Shown here: piece by piece, positions 1-8,460 of the stretch | Numbering within the stretch: the stretch's first letter is position 1 | How the letters are laid out: the number at the start of each line of letters is the position of its first letter | Assembly (NCBI GenBank): GCA_020633295.1 | Contig: JACKDW010000001.1 | Location: 682,001 to 746,000 of the forward strand | Direction of reading: 5' to 3' | DNA length: 64,000 nucleotides | DNA from: Myxococcales bacterium | Lineage (GTDB): Bacteria > Myxococcota_A > Polyangia > Nannocystales > Nannocystaceae | The notes under the pieces: model-generated | Seen by the model: only the letters and a program-made list of their open reading frames with translations | Told to the model about the DNA's origin: nothing | The model's database searches: none | Made by a program: the position numbers and the translations under genes

Positions 1-200
1 CGCCCGACAGCCGAGCCCGGCCCGCCGACCGATTTCGAAGCGTCGGCGCGGGCGGGTACACTGCCGGAGAACCACGGCCCAGCAGCGCGCGTTCACGCGC
101 GCGCCCGCGCGCCGGAGCGCGTCCTCGCGACGTGCTCGTTGGGACATCTAAAAATCGCCGCGCGCGCTCGGTCGCGGACGCGGCGCGCTCGCCTGGATCG

Positions 201-206
201 AGGAGG
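201..206 (+). promoter_or_regulatory. Strong Shine-Dalgarno site fixing the start of the SGNH lipoprotein
   Basis: AGGAGG lies seven bases upstream of a GTG at 214. This decides the start in favour of the GTG over an upstream in-frame ATG at 139, because the GTG start also places an Arg-rich n-region directly before a hydrophobic stretch and lipobox. Confidence 0.75.
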
Positions 207-213
207 ATCCGAC

Positions 214-1203
214 GTGTCATCACTACACCTCGCGCGCCTGCGGTCGCGCGCTCGCATCGTCGCCGCGGCGACCGGCGCGCTGCTGCTCGCGTGCGCGCCC
301 AAGCAGCCCCCGACGCCGCCCGAGCCCGCGCCGCACGGCGTGACCACGACTGACGACCCCGCGGCGAACAACATGTCTGAAGAGACTGGCGACGCCGACG
401 CCGCGAGCGTCGCGGCCGCGGGCGAGCCGGGCGACGATGAAGCCGCTGGCGACGACCACGTCGCGAGCGAAGTCGCGAGTAGTGACGCGGGCGACACGGA
501 GCTCGCCGCCGCGCCCGACGGGCCGCGCGCGCACTGCCCCGCGATGGGCGACACGCGCTTCGTCTACGCCTTCGGCAGCTCGACGATGGCCAGCCTGCTC
601 GGCCCCATGCTCAAGCAGACGTTCCAGAGGCGCTGGGGCGACGTGCAGTTCCGCAAGTGGGGCAAGGCCTCGAGCGGCATGGCGCGGCCCGACTTCCACG
701 ACTGGATCAAGGAGATCCCGGGGCTCAACGAGGACTACGACCCCGACGTCTACATCGTCAACCTCGGCACCAACGACGCGCAGCCGCTGTGGGACGCGGA
801 GGACAAGTGGATCCACGCGACCACGCCCGAGTGGAAGCGGCGCTACGGCGAGCGCGTCGACGCGATCCTCGAGCTGATGGCCGGCGAGGATCACCGACGC
901 CTGATCGTCTGGGTCGGCCCGACCGCGTTCCCCAGCAAGAACTCCCGACAGATCGGGCCGATGGTCAACGAGGTGCTCAAGGAGCGCATCGAGGCCTTCG
1001 AGGGCGACGCGTTCTACGTCGACGCGTTCACGACGACGAGCCCGAAGCGCGGGCAGTACATCAAGACGGTCACGCTCGGCGGCAAGTCGTACCCCGCGTA
1101 CGGGGACGACGGCGTTCACCTGACCAACGACGCCGTCAAGGCGCTGCTGTTCAGGCCGCTGATGAAGATCGTCGCGCCCTGCCTCGATCCCGTCGAGCGC
1201 TGA
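214..1203 (+). CDS. SGNH/GDSL-family hydrolase-like lipoprotein
   Basis: From the GTG at 214 the product has about 329 residues. It begins with an Arg-rich n-region, a hydrophobic core and the lipobox LLLAC, so it is probably a lipoprotein. An acidic Ala/Asp/Glu-rich linker follows. The C-terminal two thirds look like an SGNH hydrolase: a nucleophile block reading FGSSTM, a GTND block, and a DGVHLT block carrying the Asp and His of the triad. Families with this arrangement (for example DUF459-like proteins) act as esterases or acetylesterases on envelope polysaccharides, but the substrate cannot be told here. The gene ends four bases before the convergent flavoprotein stop. Confidence 0.72.
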   Translation: MSSLHLARLRSRARIVAAATGALLLACAPKQPPTPPEPAPHGVTTTDDPAANNMSEETGDADAASVAAAGEPGDDEAAGDDHVASEVASSDAGDTELAAAPDGPRAHCPAMGDTRFVYAFGSSTMASLLGPMLKQTFQRRWGDVQFRKWGKASSGMARPDFHDWIKEIPGLNEDYDPDVYIVNLGTNDAQPLWDAEDKWIHATTPEWKRRYGERVDAILELMAGEDHRRLIVWVGPTAFPSKNSRQIGPMVNEVLKERIEAFEGDAFYVDAFTTTSPKRGQYIKTVTLGGKSYPAYGDDGVHLTNDAVKALLFRPLMKIVAPCLDPVER

Positions 1204-1207
1204 ACGC

Positions 1208-3472
1208 TCACGAGGACTCGCCGGCCGCGTCCGGCTCGCGCGCGTCGCGACGACCCCCGAGGCTCTCGAGCCGCCCCGCGCGCTTGGCCGCGCGCCACTC
1301 CTCGAAGGTCACGCCGCTGCGGCGCTTGGACGAGGGCTCGCGCCGCGAGCCGCTCGGCACGCCAGCGGCGTCCAGGGGCTCTGACCGTCGCCGCGCCGCC
1401 TCCATCGCCGCGCTCTTCACCGCGCCGCTCTTCACCGCGCCGCTCTGCACCGCGCCGCTCTGCACCGCGCCGCTCCGCGCCGCGCCGCTCTGCGCCGCGC
1501 CGCTCCTCGCCGCGCCGCTCTTCACCGCGCCGCTCCTCGCCGCGCCGCTCTTCACCGCGCCGCTCTGCACCGCGCCGCTCCTCGCCGCGGAGCTCTGGCG
1601 CGTCGGCAGCGGTCGTGGTGCGTCGACCTCGGGGCGCGGCTCGCCGGGACGAAAGAGCTCGACCTTGCCCGTGCGCTCGAGGCTGTTGCGGGCCGGCGCC
1701 TCGCCGCCGACGCGCCGGATCTCGACCTTGCCTGTGCGCTCGAGCGCGCTCGGCTCGCTGGTGCCGCCGGCCGGCGAGCGCAGGATGTCGACCGGCCCGG
1801 TGCGCTCGAGCTCGCCAGAGCTGACCTGCTGGAACGGCCCGGTGCCGACGCGCCGCTCCATCGACCCGGTCCGCGGGATCCTGCGCGTGTCGGAGCGGGT
1901 GATCGCGCCGGTCCGGCGCCGCGAGTCCTCGGGGCGCCCGCCCGGCCATTCGAACGTCCCGGTGCGCTTGGGCCACTCGAAGCCCGCGGCGCGACGCGGC
2001 GCCTCCTCGGTCTCCTCGCTGACCGCCGCGGTCGCGCGCGTCTCGCTCGCCGGCTCCGCCGTCTCGATCAGTATGGGCTCCGACGCCTGCCGCAGCGCGC
2101 GGACGAAGGAGCGGCGGAACACGTGCCGGATCACGCTGAGCACGATCAGCGGGGCGAACAGCGCGGTCGGGAAGCGCAGGAAGTTCATCACCTCCATGAA
2201 GCGCTTCACGACGCGCTTGTCGTAGGCGACGAGCTCGTGGACCTGCGCGACGTACCACTGCAGCAGCCGCAGGCCCGGGTAGCGCCAGCCCGTCGCCTTG
2301 GGCGAGCGAAAGTCCTCGCAGCTGGCGAGCAGCCAGGGGACGATCACGATGGGCAAGAGGCGCCGCTGCAGCCGCTTGGTCTGCCCAGGGTCGCGCATGG
2401 ACTTGCCGCGACGCGCGAGCCGCTGCAGCGTGCGCGCGAGCAGGTCGGCCTCGAGCGAGCAGACCGTCATGCCCTGGCCGTACATCGGGTTGAAGCTGAC
2501 CACGCCGTCGCCGACGACCATGTAGCCGTCGGGCCAGCGGCGCATCCGCTCGTAGTGACGCCAGAGGTTCGACGGGAACTGGTGCGTGTGGATCGTCGGC
2601 GACGGCCTCGCGTCCCCGAGCAGCTCGGCGAACTCGGGCCGCTCGAGGCTCTCGGCGAACTTCATGAAGCCGGCGTAGCGGCGCGAGGGGTAGTCCTTGC
2701 CCGAGCCGCTGAGCGTGACCATGAGCCCGCGGCTGCTCAGCGGGTACATGATCCCGAGCCGCGAGGTCTCGGGCGCGCGCGGGAACACGGCCAGCGGGAT
2801 CTGGTCTTTGCGGAAGTTCGGGCCGATCCGGTAGATGCACGAGGCGTAGCCGACGTTGACCTTGATCTCCGACTCGCTCGGCTTGCCGAAGCCGCACTTC
2901 TTGAGCCACTTGGGCGCCCGCGTGCCGCGCCCGGCGGCGTCGATGACGACGTCGGCGTCGAAGCGCTCCTTGGTCTTCGTCCGCCGGCTCGTCGCGAACA
3001 CGCCGACGACCCGCGCGCCCGAGTCGTCGAGGCACAGCCCGACGGCCTCGTGCGAGTCGAGGAGCTCGACGTTGTGGATCGACTTGACCTTCTTGCGCAG
3101 CTTGAACTCGAACTCGATGCGGTTGAGCACGTAGAGGTCGAAGCCGACGTCGACGCGCGCCTTCCACACGCCGTAGTGCCACCACCGCAGGCCCCGCGTG
3201 ACGTTGACCGGGAAGGCGCCCCAGGTCTCCATCTTGCCCGCGAGCCCCGGGAACAGCCCCTGGATGATGTCGGCGCCGCGCCGCAGCAGCAGGTGCGTGT
3301 GCTTGCCCTGCGGCACGCCCTTGCGCTTCATGGCGCGGGACTGCAGCCGATCCTTCTCGAGCACGATGACGTTTTCGAAGTGCTCCGAGAGCACCCGCGC
3401 CGCGAGCAGCCCCGAGACGCTCCCGCCGATCACGACGGCGCGCTTGCCCATGCTCGTTCGGCGATTTTTCAC
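1208..3472 (-). CDS. FAD-dependent oxidoreductase with long repeat-rich C-terminal tail
   Basis: The first 480 residues are a PHBH-type flavoprotein. There is an N-terminal dinucleotide-binding motif (VVIGGSVSGLLAARVL), a mid-protein DAAGRG, and a GDGVVSFNPMYGQGM motif that contacts FAD. This resembles the geranylgeranyl reductase/tryptophan halogenase/hydroxylase superfamily; the substrate is unknown. After a hydrophobic segment near residue 455 comes a basic tail of about 280 residues. The tail has at least six Arg-Thr-Gly motifs (RTGTFEW, RTGAITR, RTGSMER, RTGPVDI, RTGKVEI, RTGKVEL) and then twelve Ser-Gly-Ala pentapeptides. The tail is not part of the known enzyme fold. The GTG at 3472 is chosen because AGAGGA sits seven bases upstream. 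ATG 3451 and GTG 3478 are alternatives. Confidence 0.75.
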   Translation of the reverse strand: MKNRRTSMGKRAVVIGGSVSGLLAARVLSEHFENVIVLEKDRLQSRAMKRKGVPQGKHTHLLLRRGADIIQGLFPGLAGKMETWGAFPVNVTRGLRWWHYGVWKARVDVGFDLYVLNRIEFEFKLRKKVKSIHNVELLDSHEAVGLCLDDSGARVVGVFATSRRTKTKERFDADVVIDAAGRGTRAPKWLKKCGFGKPSESEIKVNVGYASCIYRIGPNFRKDQIPLAVFPRAPETSRLGIMYPLSSRGLMVTLSGSGKDYPSRRYAGFMKFAESLERPEFAELLGDARPSPTIHTHQFPSNLWRHYERMRRWPDGYMVVGDGVVSFNPMYGQGMTVCSLEADLLARTLQRLARRGKSMRDPGQTKRLQRRLLPIVIVPWLLASCEDFRSPKATGWRYPGLRLLQWYVAQVHELVAYDKRVVKRFMEVMNFLRFPTALFAPLIVLSVIRHVFRRSFVRALRQASEPILIETAEPASETRATAAVSEETEEAPRRAAGFEWPKRTGTFEWPGGRPEDSRRRTGAITRSDTRRIPRTGSMERRVGTGPFQQVSSGELERTGPVDILRSPAGGTSEPSALERTGKVEIRRVGGEAPARNSLERTGKVELFRPGEPRPEVDAPRPLPTRQSSAARSGAVQSGAVKSGAARSGAVKSGAARSGAAQSGAARSGAVQSGAVQSGAVKSGAVKSAAMEAARRRSEPLDAAGVPSGSRREPSSKRRSGVTFEEWRAAKRAGRLESLGGRRDAREPDAAGESS
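1411..1590. repeat. 15-bp tandem repeat, about 12 copies, coding
   Basis: Twelve imperfect 15-bp units (core CGCGCCGCTCTTCAC) lie inside the C-terminal part of the flavoprotein gene. They encode Ser-Gly-Ala-(Val/Ala)-(Lys/Arg/Gln) pentapeptides on the minus strand. The period is a multiple of three, so copy-number change keeps the frame. Confidence 0.9.
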
Positions 3473-3791
3473 GCGCACATCCTCTGACGCCCCGATCGCG
3501 GCGCAGCGCCCGAACGCCGGCCGTCTCGTGCCCGGCGCCCGTGCCCCTTATTAAGCCGCGCCTCCCCCACAGGCGTCACGCTCGCGCTGTTCACTGAGGC
3601 TTCCTCGCGCGCGTTTGAGCGCCGAGCGCGTGATACTACCCGGCCGATGCGCGAAATCGCAAGGCGTCGACTGCTCGGCTGCATGGCGCGCGGACCGGCG
3701 CCGGGGCCCGCTCCTCCACCGCCGATCTAGCATCCAGCCGCGGCGCCGCAGCGGCCGACCACAGGCCCGCGCGCCGGTTTGTCCGCGCCCG
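3473..3791. other. Intergenic region, no gene seen
   Basis: This stretch separates two minus-strand genes, the flavoprotein and lysA. I see no tRNA, no convincing small coding region with a ribosome-binding site, and no strong terminator. It must carry the promoter of the flavoprotein gene. Confidence 0.5.
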
Positions 3792-5159
3792 CTAGGCGAG
3801 CGACGACAACCACTCGGGGTAGCGCTCCTCGGCGATCAACTCGGCGACGGCGCGACGCGGACGCGTGACCGCGAAGCGCCCGCGCGAGACCAGCACCTCG
3901 GGCGCGATCGGGCGAGTGTTGTAGGTCGAGGCCATCGTCATCGCGTACGCGCCGCAGCCGAGCACGGCGAGGACGTCACCGACTGCGGGCCACGGGATCG
4001 GGCGATCGCGGGCGAAGAAGTCGCCGCACTCGCAGACGGGACCCACGATGTCGGCGCGCACGAGCGGGACGTCGCCGGGCACGACCGCCGGCACGATCGT
4101 GTGATGCGCGCTGTACAGCGCCGGGCGCACGAGGTCGTTCATGGCCCCGTCGACGATCACGAAGGCGCGCTCGTCGTTGCGCTTGTGGCCGATGACGCGG
4201 GTCACGAGCACGCCGCCGTTGCCGACGAGGAAGCGCCCCGGCTCGAGCACGAGCTCCATGCCGAGGTCCGCAGTCGCGTCGACGAGCTGACGGCCGAAGC
4301 TGGCGACGTCCACAACCTCGTCGCCAGGCGCGTAGGGGATCCCGAGGCCGCCGCCGAGGTCGAGGTAGTCGAGCGAGATGTTGGCGCGCGCGAGCGAGTC
4401 GATCACCGGCCGCAGGCGCGCGAGGCTGTCGAGGAACGGCTGCGCGTCCATGATCTGCGAGCCGATGTGACAGGTCAGCCCGACGAGCCGCAGGCCCTCG
4501 GTGCGCGCGACCTGCAGCGCCAGCTCGAGCGCGCCCTGCATCGGGATGCCGAACTTCGTCTTGCGCAGCCCGGTCGCCAGGTACGGGTGGGTCTTGGGGT
4601 CGATGTCGGGGTTGAGCCGCAGCGCGACCGGGGCGACCACGCCGAGCGCCCGCGCCCGCGCGGCGAGCTGCGCGAGCTCGCCCGCAGACTCGACGTGCAC
4701 GCCGCGAACGCCTGCGCCGAGCGCCGCGTCGAGCTCCTCGGGTCGCTTGCCGACGCCGCTGTAGACGATCCGCGAGCCGGGGATGCCGGCCGCGAGCGCG
4801 CGCTCGAGCTCGCCGCCCGAGACGATGTCCGCGCCCGCGCCGAGCTGCCCGAGCAAGCGCAGGATCGGCTGCGCGCTGTTGGCCTTGATCGCGTAACAGA
4901 TCAGCGTGGGTCGCCCGGCGAAGGCCGCCTTGAGCGCCTGCAGCTGCCCGGCGATGTGCGACGCGCTGTAGACGTAGGCGGGCGTGCCGACGGCCTCGAC
5001 GATCGCGCGCAGCGGCACGCCGTCGATCGCCAGCTCGCGCGCGTCCCCCCGCGCCTGCAGCTCGAGGCCGAAGCGCTTCGGCGTCGCCGCGATCGCGAGG
5101 TGGTCCGGGGTCACGTCCTGCGCGGACGCGGTGCTGCTCTCCAAGCCCTGCGAGGACAC
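3792..5159 (-). CDS. lysA: Diaminopimelate decarboxylase
   Basis: The 455-residue product is a fold-type III PLP enzyme that decarboxylates meso-diaminopimelate to L-lysine in the cytoplasm. The PLP lysine is in YAIKAN (about K92). CHIGSQI, the phosphate-binding GGGLGIPY region, EPGRFLVGN and the C-terminal CGDFFARD with its active-site Cys are all present. About 40 extra residues precede the barrel, so the true start could be slightly internal. It is followed by ribA on the same strand after about 90 bases downstream of ribA's stop, so the two may be cotranscribed with ribA upstream. Confidence 0.93.
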   Translation of the reverse strand: MSSQGLESSTASAQDVTPDHLAIAATPKRFGLELQARGDARELAIDGVPLRAIVEAVGTPAYVYSASHIAGQLQALKAAFAGRPTLICYAIKANSAQPILRLLGQLGAGADIVSGGELERALAAGIPGSRIVYSGVGKRPEELDAALGAGVRGVHVESAGELAQLAARARALGVVAPVALRLNPDIDPKTHPYLATGLRKTKFGIPMQGALELALQVARTEGLRLVGLTCHIGSQIMDAQPFLDSLARLRPVIDSLARANISLDYLDLGGGLGIPYAPGDEVVDVASFGRQLVDATADLGMELVLEPGRFLVGNGGVLVTRVIGHKRNDERAFVIVDGAMNDLVRPALYSAHHTIVPAVVPGDVPLVRADIVGPVCECGDFFARDRPIPWPAVGDVLAVLGCGAYAMTMASTYNTRPIAPEVLVSRGRFAVTRPRRAVAELIAEERYPEWLSSLA

Positions 5160-5251
5160 GAGCCGGGGTTACACGCGGCCCTGTGACCTGTCAATTGAGC
5201 TCGCCAGAGCGAGCCTCGCGCTCGCGTGCGCTCGGAGGACACGCCTGGCCG

Positions 5252-5884
5252 CTACAGCAGGTGACCGGAGCGGTCGCGCTTGGTCGAGAGGTAGCGGGCG
5301 TTCTCGGCGCGCGGCGGCGTCACGATCGGCTCGCGCCGCGCGACGGCGACGCCGCCGTTCTGCAGACCCTCGACCTTGAGCAGGTTGTTGGTGTGCAGCA
5401 CGACGGAGCGCACCTCCATCGCCTGCAGCATCGCCGCGGCCACGCTGTAGTCGCGCATGTCGTCGTCGAAGCCGAGGTGACGGTTGGCGTCGACCGTGTC
5501 GAGCCCGGCCTCCTGCAGCGCGTAGGCGCGGATCTTGTTGGCGATGCCGATCCCGCGCCCCTCCTGCCGCATGTACAGGATGACCCCGCGGGCGCTGCCG
5601 GCGACCCGCGAGAGCGCGAGCTCGAGCTGGGCGCGACAGTCGCAGCGGTAGGAGCCGAACACGTCGCCGGTCAGGCACTCGGAGTGCACGCGCGTGTCGA
5701 GCTCCTCGGCCCCGCGGACGTCGCCGCGGATCAGCGCCACGTCGTCCAGCGGACGCCCTGCGCTGTCGCAGAACGACAAGATCTCGAACTCGCCGTGGCG
5801 GCTGGGGAGCTTGGCGCGGGCGAGGACGCGGACTTCAGCGCGCGACAAGGGGAAGCGGAGGGCGATGGCGTGGGGGACGGGCAT
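5252..5884 (-). CDS. ribA: GTP cyclohydrolase II
   Basis: The 210-residue protein carries out the first committed step of riboflavin synthesis, GTP to 2,5-diamino-6-ribosylamino-pyrimidinone phosphate plus formate. The zinc-binding cysteines are C70, C81 and C83 in the segment ECLTGDVFGSYRCDC. The MRQEGRGIGIANKI active-site segment follows, then TNNLLKVEGL. This is a stand-alone RibA, not fused to a DHBP synthase domain. It lies upstream of lysA on the same strand. Confidence 0.93.
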   Translation of the reverse strand: MPVPHAIALRFPLSRAEVRVLARAKLPSRHGEFEILSFCDSAGRPLDDVALIRGDVRGAEELDTRVHSECLTGDVFGSYRCDCRAQLELALSRVAGSARGVILYMRQEGRGIGIANKIRAYALQEAGLDTVDANRHLGFDDDMRDYSVAAAMLQAMEVRSVVLHTNNLLKVEGLQNGGVAVARREPIVTPPRAENARYLSTKRDRSGHLL

Positions 5885-5953
5885 GATGCGCGGGTCGGCT
5901 GCGGCTTAGCTGTCTCTTGGGACTATCCGAAACCTACACCGCGTGTGCCGGTT

Positions 5954-6721
5954 TCAGAAGCCCCGGGTGGAGTCGACGATGCTCTGATAGAGCCGGTTCG
6001 ACGAGCGAATTCCCTCTTCCATGCCGTCGACCACCAAATTGAGCAGCTGGTCTTGATCGAGGCGTAGCACGTCGTAGTAGCTGTGGCGATCGATCGCGTG
6101 GACGATGGAGGGCCAGTAGCTCTCGGATACGAGCAGCGCGTTCATCGCCAGGCGCGCCACCCGCCCGCTGATGTCGGGCCATGGGAAGATGCGGATCACC
6201 TCGCGATGAACCTCGACCGCCAGCTCGATCGGGTGCGCCTTCCTGCACTCGTCGGTGCGGAAGAAGTCGGTCAGCTTGCGCATCCGGTAGCTGATCTTGT
6301 CGGCCTGCGCGAGGTCGTGAAAGTACATGCGGTGGATCGGGTTGTCCTTGCGGTACTGAACCTGATCTTTTTTGCCCGTCGGCAGCAGCAGGAAGTGAAT
6401 CCGCTTGAGCCACTCGAGCGACAGCTGCTCGGGCTTGTCGCCGCGGCTGTCGAGGCACCACTGGATGCCGTCGCGCATGGCGATGATCTCGTCGTAGGCC
6501 GGGATCAAGTTGGAGGACGAGATGATCTCGTCGTCGACGGCCGCCTTGATCTCGGCGACGCTCAGAACCGTGCCCTCGAGCGCGAAGTCGTGATAGATCC
6601 ACGACATCATAAATCGCTCGTCGAAGACCTTGCGCTGCGTCGGTGAGAGCATCCCGAGCTTCTCCCACAGCAGCTCTGAGGCCTCGTGAATCTGTCGATA
6701 GTTTCTGGTCCGCGCCGGCAT
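5954..6721 (-). CDS. Fic-domain protein with substituted catalytic motif
   Basis: The product has about 255 residues from the ATG at 6721; an upstream GTG at 6766 would add 15. HDFALEGTVLS near residues 44-54 matches the inhibitory-helix segment of class II Fic proteins (usually SSAIEGN), with Glu49 in the regulatory position. The core motif, normally HPFxDGNGRxxR, reads FPWPDISGRVAR at residues 179-190. The catalytic His is Phe and the anion-binding Gly-Asn is Ile-Ser, while the two Arg and the Asp remain. Family Fic enzymes AMPylate or otherwise modify proteins. This one is predicted to be inactive in that chemistry or to do something else. It stands alone between ribA and rsmH. Confidence 0.75.
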   Translation of the reverse strand: MPARTRNYRQIHEASELLWEKLGMLSPTQRKVFDERFMMSWIYHDFALEGTVLSVAEIKAAVDDEIISSSNLIPAYDEIIAMRDGIQWCLDSRGDKPEQLSLEWLKRIHFLLLPTGKKDQVQYRKDNPIHRMYFHDLAQADKISYRMRKLTDFFRTDECRKAHPIELAVEVHREVIRIFPWPDISGRVARLAMNALLVSESYWPSIVHAIDRHSYYDVLRLDQDQLLNLVVDGMEEGIRSSNRLYQSIVDSTRGF

Positions 6722-6892
6722 GGAATTTCTCTGGAGTGGCCTGGTGTCGCTCCAAGCCCGCGCCACGCTACTGAGACGCCTTCACCGGGTCAACCAAAAT
6801 GCCCCAGGGCGGCGTTTCCCGCGGGCGTTTCGCCAGTTTCGTGAATTCGCAAAATTTTGACCCCACCCCCGGGTGCTGGCAATCCCGTAGAG

Positions 6893-7915
6893 ATGATCCG
6901 GGGCTATCACACCCCCGTGCTGGTCACCGAGGTCGTGGACGCCCTCGCGCCAGCGCTGGCGCCCTGTGAGGCATCTTCCGCGCGGGGTGACGCGCCAACA
7001 ACCGCAGATCCCGCCTACCCCGAGCCCGTGTTCGTGGACGCGACCTGCGGCGGCGCGGGACACACGCTCGCGCTGCTCGAGGACGCGAGGACGAGGCCGC
7101 GGACGGTCGTCGCCATGGACCGCGACGCCGACGCGATCGCCTGGGCCGAGGACACGCTGCGGCCCCGCGCCGACGCGCTCGGCGTCCGCCTGGTCCTGGT
7201 GCACGCGCCCTTCTCCAGCCTCGCCGAGGTCCTCGACGACCTGCAGATCACCGCTGTCTCCGCGATCCTGGCCGATCTGGGCGTCAGCTCCCACCAGCTC
7301 GACACGGCCGCGCGGGGCTTCTCGTTCCGGGCCGACGCGCCCCTCGACATGCGCATGGACCGGTCACGGGGCATGAGCGCGGCGGACGTGCTCGCCGCCA
7401 TCGAGGAACGAGAACTCTCACGCATCCTCCGCGAGTACGGCGAGGAGGAAGACGCGACGCGCATCGCCCGCGCCATCGTCGCGGCCCGCCCGCGGACGAC
7501 CGCCGCGCTCGCCGATACCGTCCGCGAGGCCATGAGCGCCCGTCAGCGCCGACGCCTCGGCGCTCGAATCCACCCGGCGACGCGCACCTTCCAGGCCCTG
7601 CGGCTCCACGTCAACGGGGAGCTCGACGAGCTCAAGCGCCTGCTCGACGCCGCCCCCGAGCGCCTGCGCGGCAGCGGGCGGCTGGCCATCATCTCGTTCC
7701 ACTCCCTCGAAGACCGCCTCGTAAAACAGCGTTTTTCAGCGCTCTCGCGGCCACCGGCCGTTCCCCGGGGCCTGCCCATCCCCGAGTCCGAGCGCCCCTC
7801 GGCCGCGTTCTCGCTCCCCCTCGGGCGCCGCGGCCAGACCCCCGGCGACCTCGAGCTCGAGAACAACCCGCGCAGCCGCAGCAGCCGTCTGCGCGCGCTC
7901 GAGCGCTGCACCTGA
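6893..7915 (+). CDS. rsmH: 16S rRNA (cytosine-1402-N4)-methyltransferase RsmH (MraW)
   Basis: The protein has about 340 residues from the ATG at 6893, chosen because family members begin shortly before the HTPVLVTEV motif. SAM-binding DATCGGAGHT, MDRDADAI, DLGVSSHQLD, GFSFR and MRMD, then HPATRTFQALRLHVN and ISFHSLEDR, are all diagnostic. About 20 extra residues are inserted between the N-terminal helix and the SAM motif. It methylates C1402 of 16S rRNA in the cytoplasm. It opens the dcw segment with ftsL 35 bases downstream. No mraZ precedes it in the window. Confidence 0.95.
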   Translation: MIRGYHTPVLVTEVVDALAPALAPCEASSARGDAPTTADPAYPEPVFVDATCGGAGHTLALLEDARTRPRTVVAMDRDADAIAWAEDTLRPRADALGVRLVLVHAPFSSLAEVLDDLQITAVSAILADLGVSSHQLDTAARGFSFRADAPLDMRMDRSRGMSAADVLAAIEERELSRILREYGEEEDATRIARAIVAARPRTTAALADTVREAMSARQRRRLGARIHPATRTFQALRLHVNGELDELKRLLDAAPERLRGSGRLAIISFHSLEDRLVKQRFSALSRPPAVPRGLPIPESERPSAAFSLPLGRRGQTPGDLELENNPRSRSSRLRALERCT

Positions 7916-7950
7916 TCCCGTCGTCTGCCCGCCGCCCCACGGTCCCGCCC

Positions 7951-8460
7951 ATGAAACCGCACCACATGTCCGCGTCTCCGCACTCTCGCCGCGACTCGCG
8001 CTCGCGCAGCCAGAGGCGACAGCGCGCCGAGGGCTTCCAGCACGGGCTCGCGCGCGCGACCGACCAGGTCGCCCAGGCGCCGCAGGCCGTCGCGCCACCG
8101 CCACCGCCACCGCGGCCGCGCGCCTCGGGGCTGCCGTTGCTGATGCTCGTCGCGCTCTCGCTGCTCTCCGCCGCCGCGATCTCGCGGGTGCACACGCGCA
8201 CCCAGGTGCTCGCCGCCGGCGCGAAGATCACCGAGCTGACCGCCGAGCACGCGCGCCTGCTCGACGAGAAGCGCCGCCTCGAGGCCGAGCGCGCGTTCCT
8301 CCGCCACCCCGACCAGGTCCAGGAGTTCGCGCTCAACCTTCGGGGCATGGTCCCGGCCACCGCCGATCGCGTGCAGCCCATCGAGCTGCGCGCACCGAAG
8401 CCCGCTGAGCCCGCTGAGCCCGCCGAGCCCGCCGCCGCGCGACCGGAGGAACGCCCGTGA
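7951..8460 (+). CDS. ftsL: FtsL-like cell division protein
   Basis: The 169-residue bitopic membrane protein has a basic, Pro-rich cytoplasmic segment of about 60 residues. One transmembrane helix follows (GLPLLMLVALSLLSAAAI), then a leucine-rich coiled coil (ELTAEHARLLDEKRRLEAE) and LRHPDQVQEFA, the usual FtsL pattern. In the family FtsL forms the FtsQLB complex that activates FtsWI. Sequence identity in this family is low, so the call rests on topology and position between rsmH and a PBP. The C-terminus is a Pro/Ala/Glu repeat. Its stop overlaps the next gene's GTG by four bases. Confidence 0.82.
   Translation: MKPHHMSASPHSRRDSRSRSQRRQRAEGFQHGLARATDQVAQAPQAVAPPPPPPRPRASGLPLLMLVALSLLSAAAISRVHTRTQVLAAGAKITELTAEHARLLDEKRRLEAERAFLRHPDQVQEFALNLRGMVPATADRVQPIELRAPKPAEPAEPAEPAAARPEERP

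Noticed and set aside
3551..3733. Small frames in the gap between the flavoprotein and lysA
   Set aside because: They lack ribosome-binding sites and have biased shadow composition rich in Arg and Ser.
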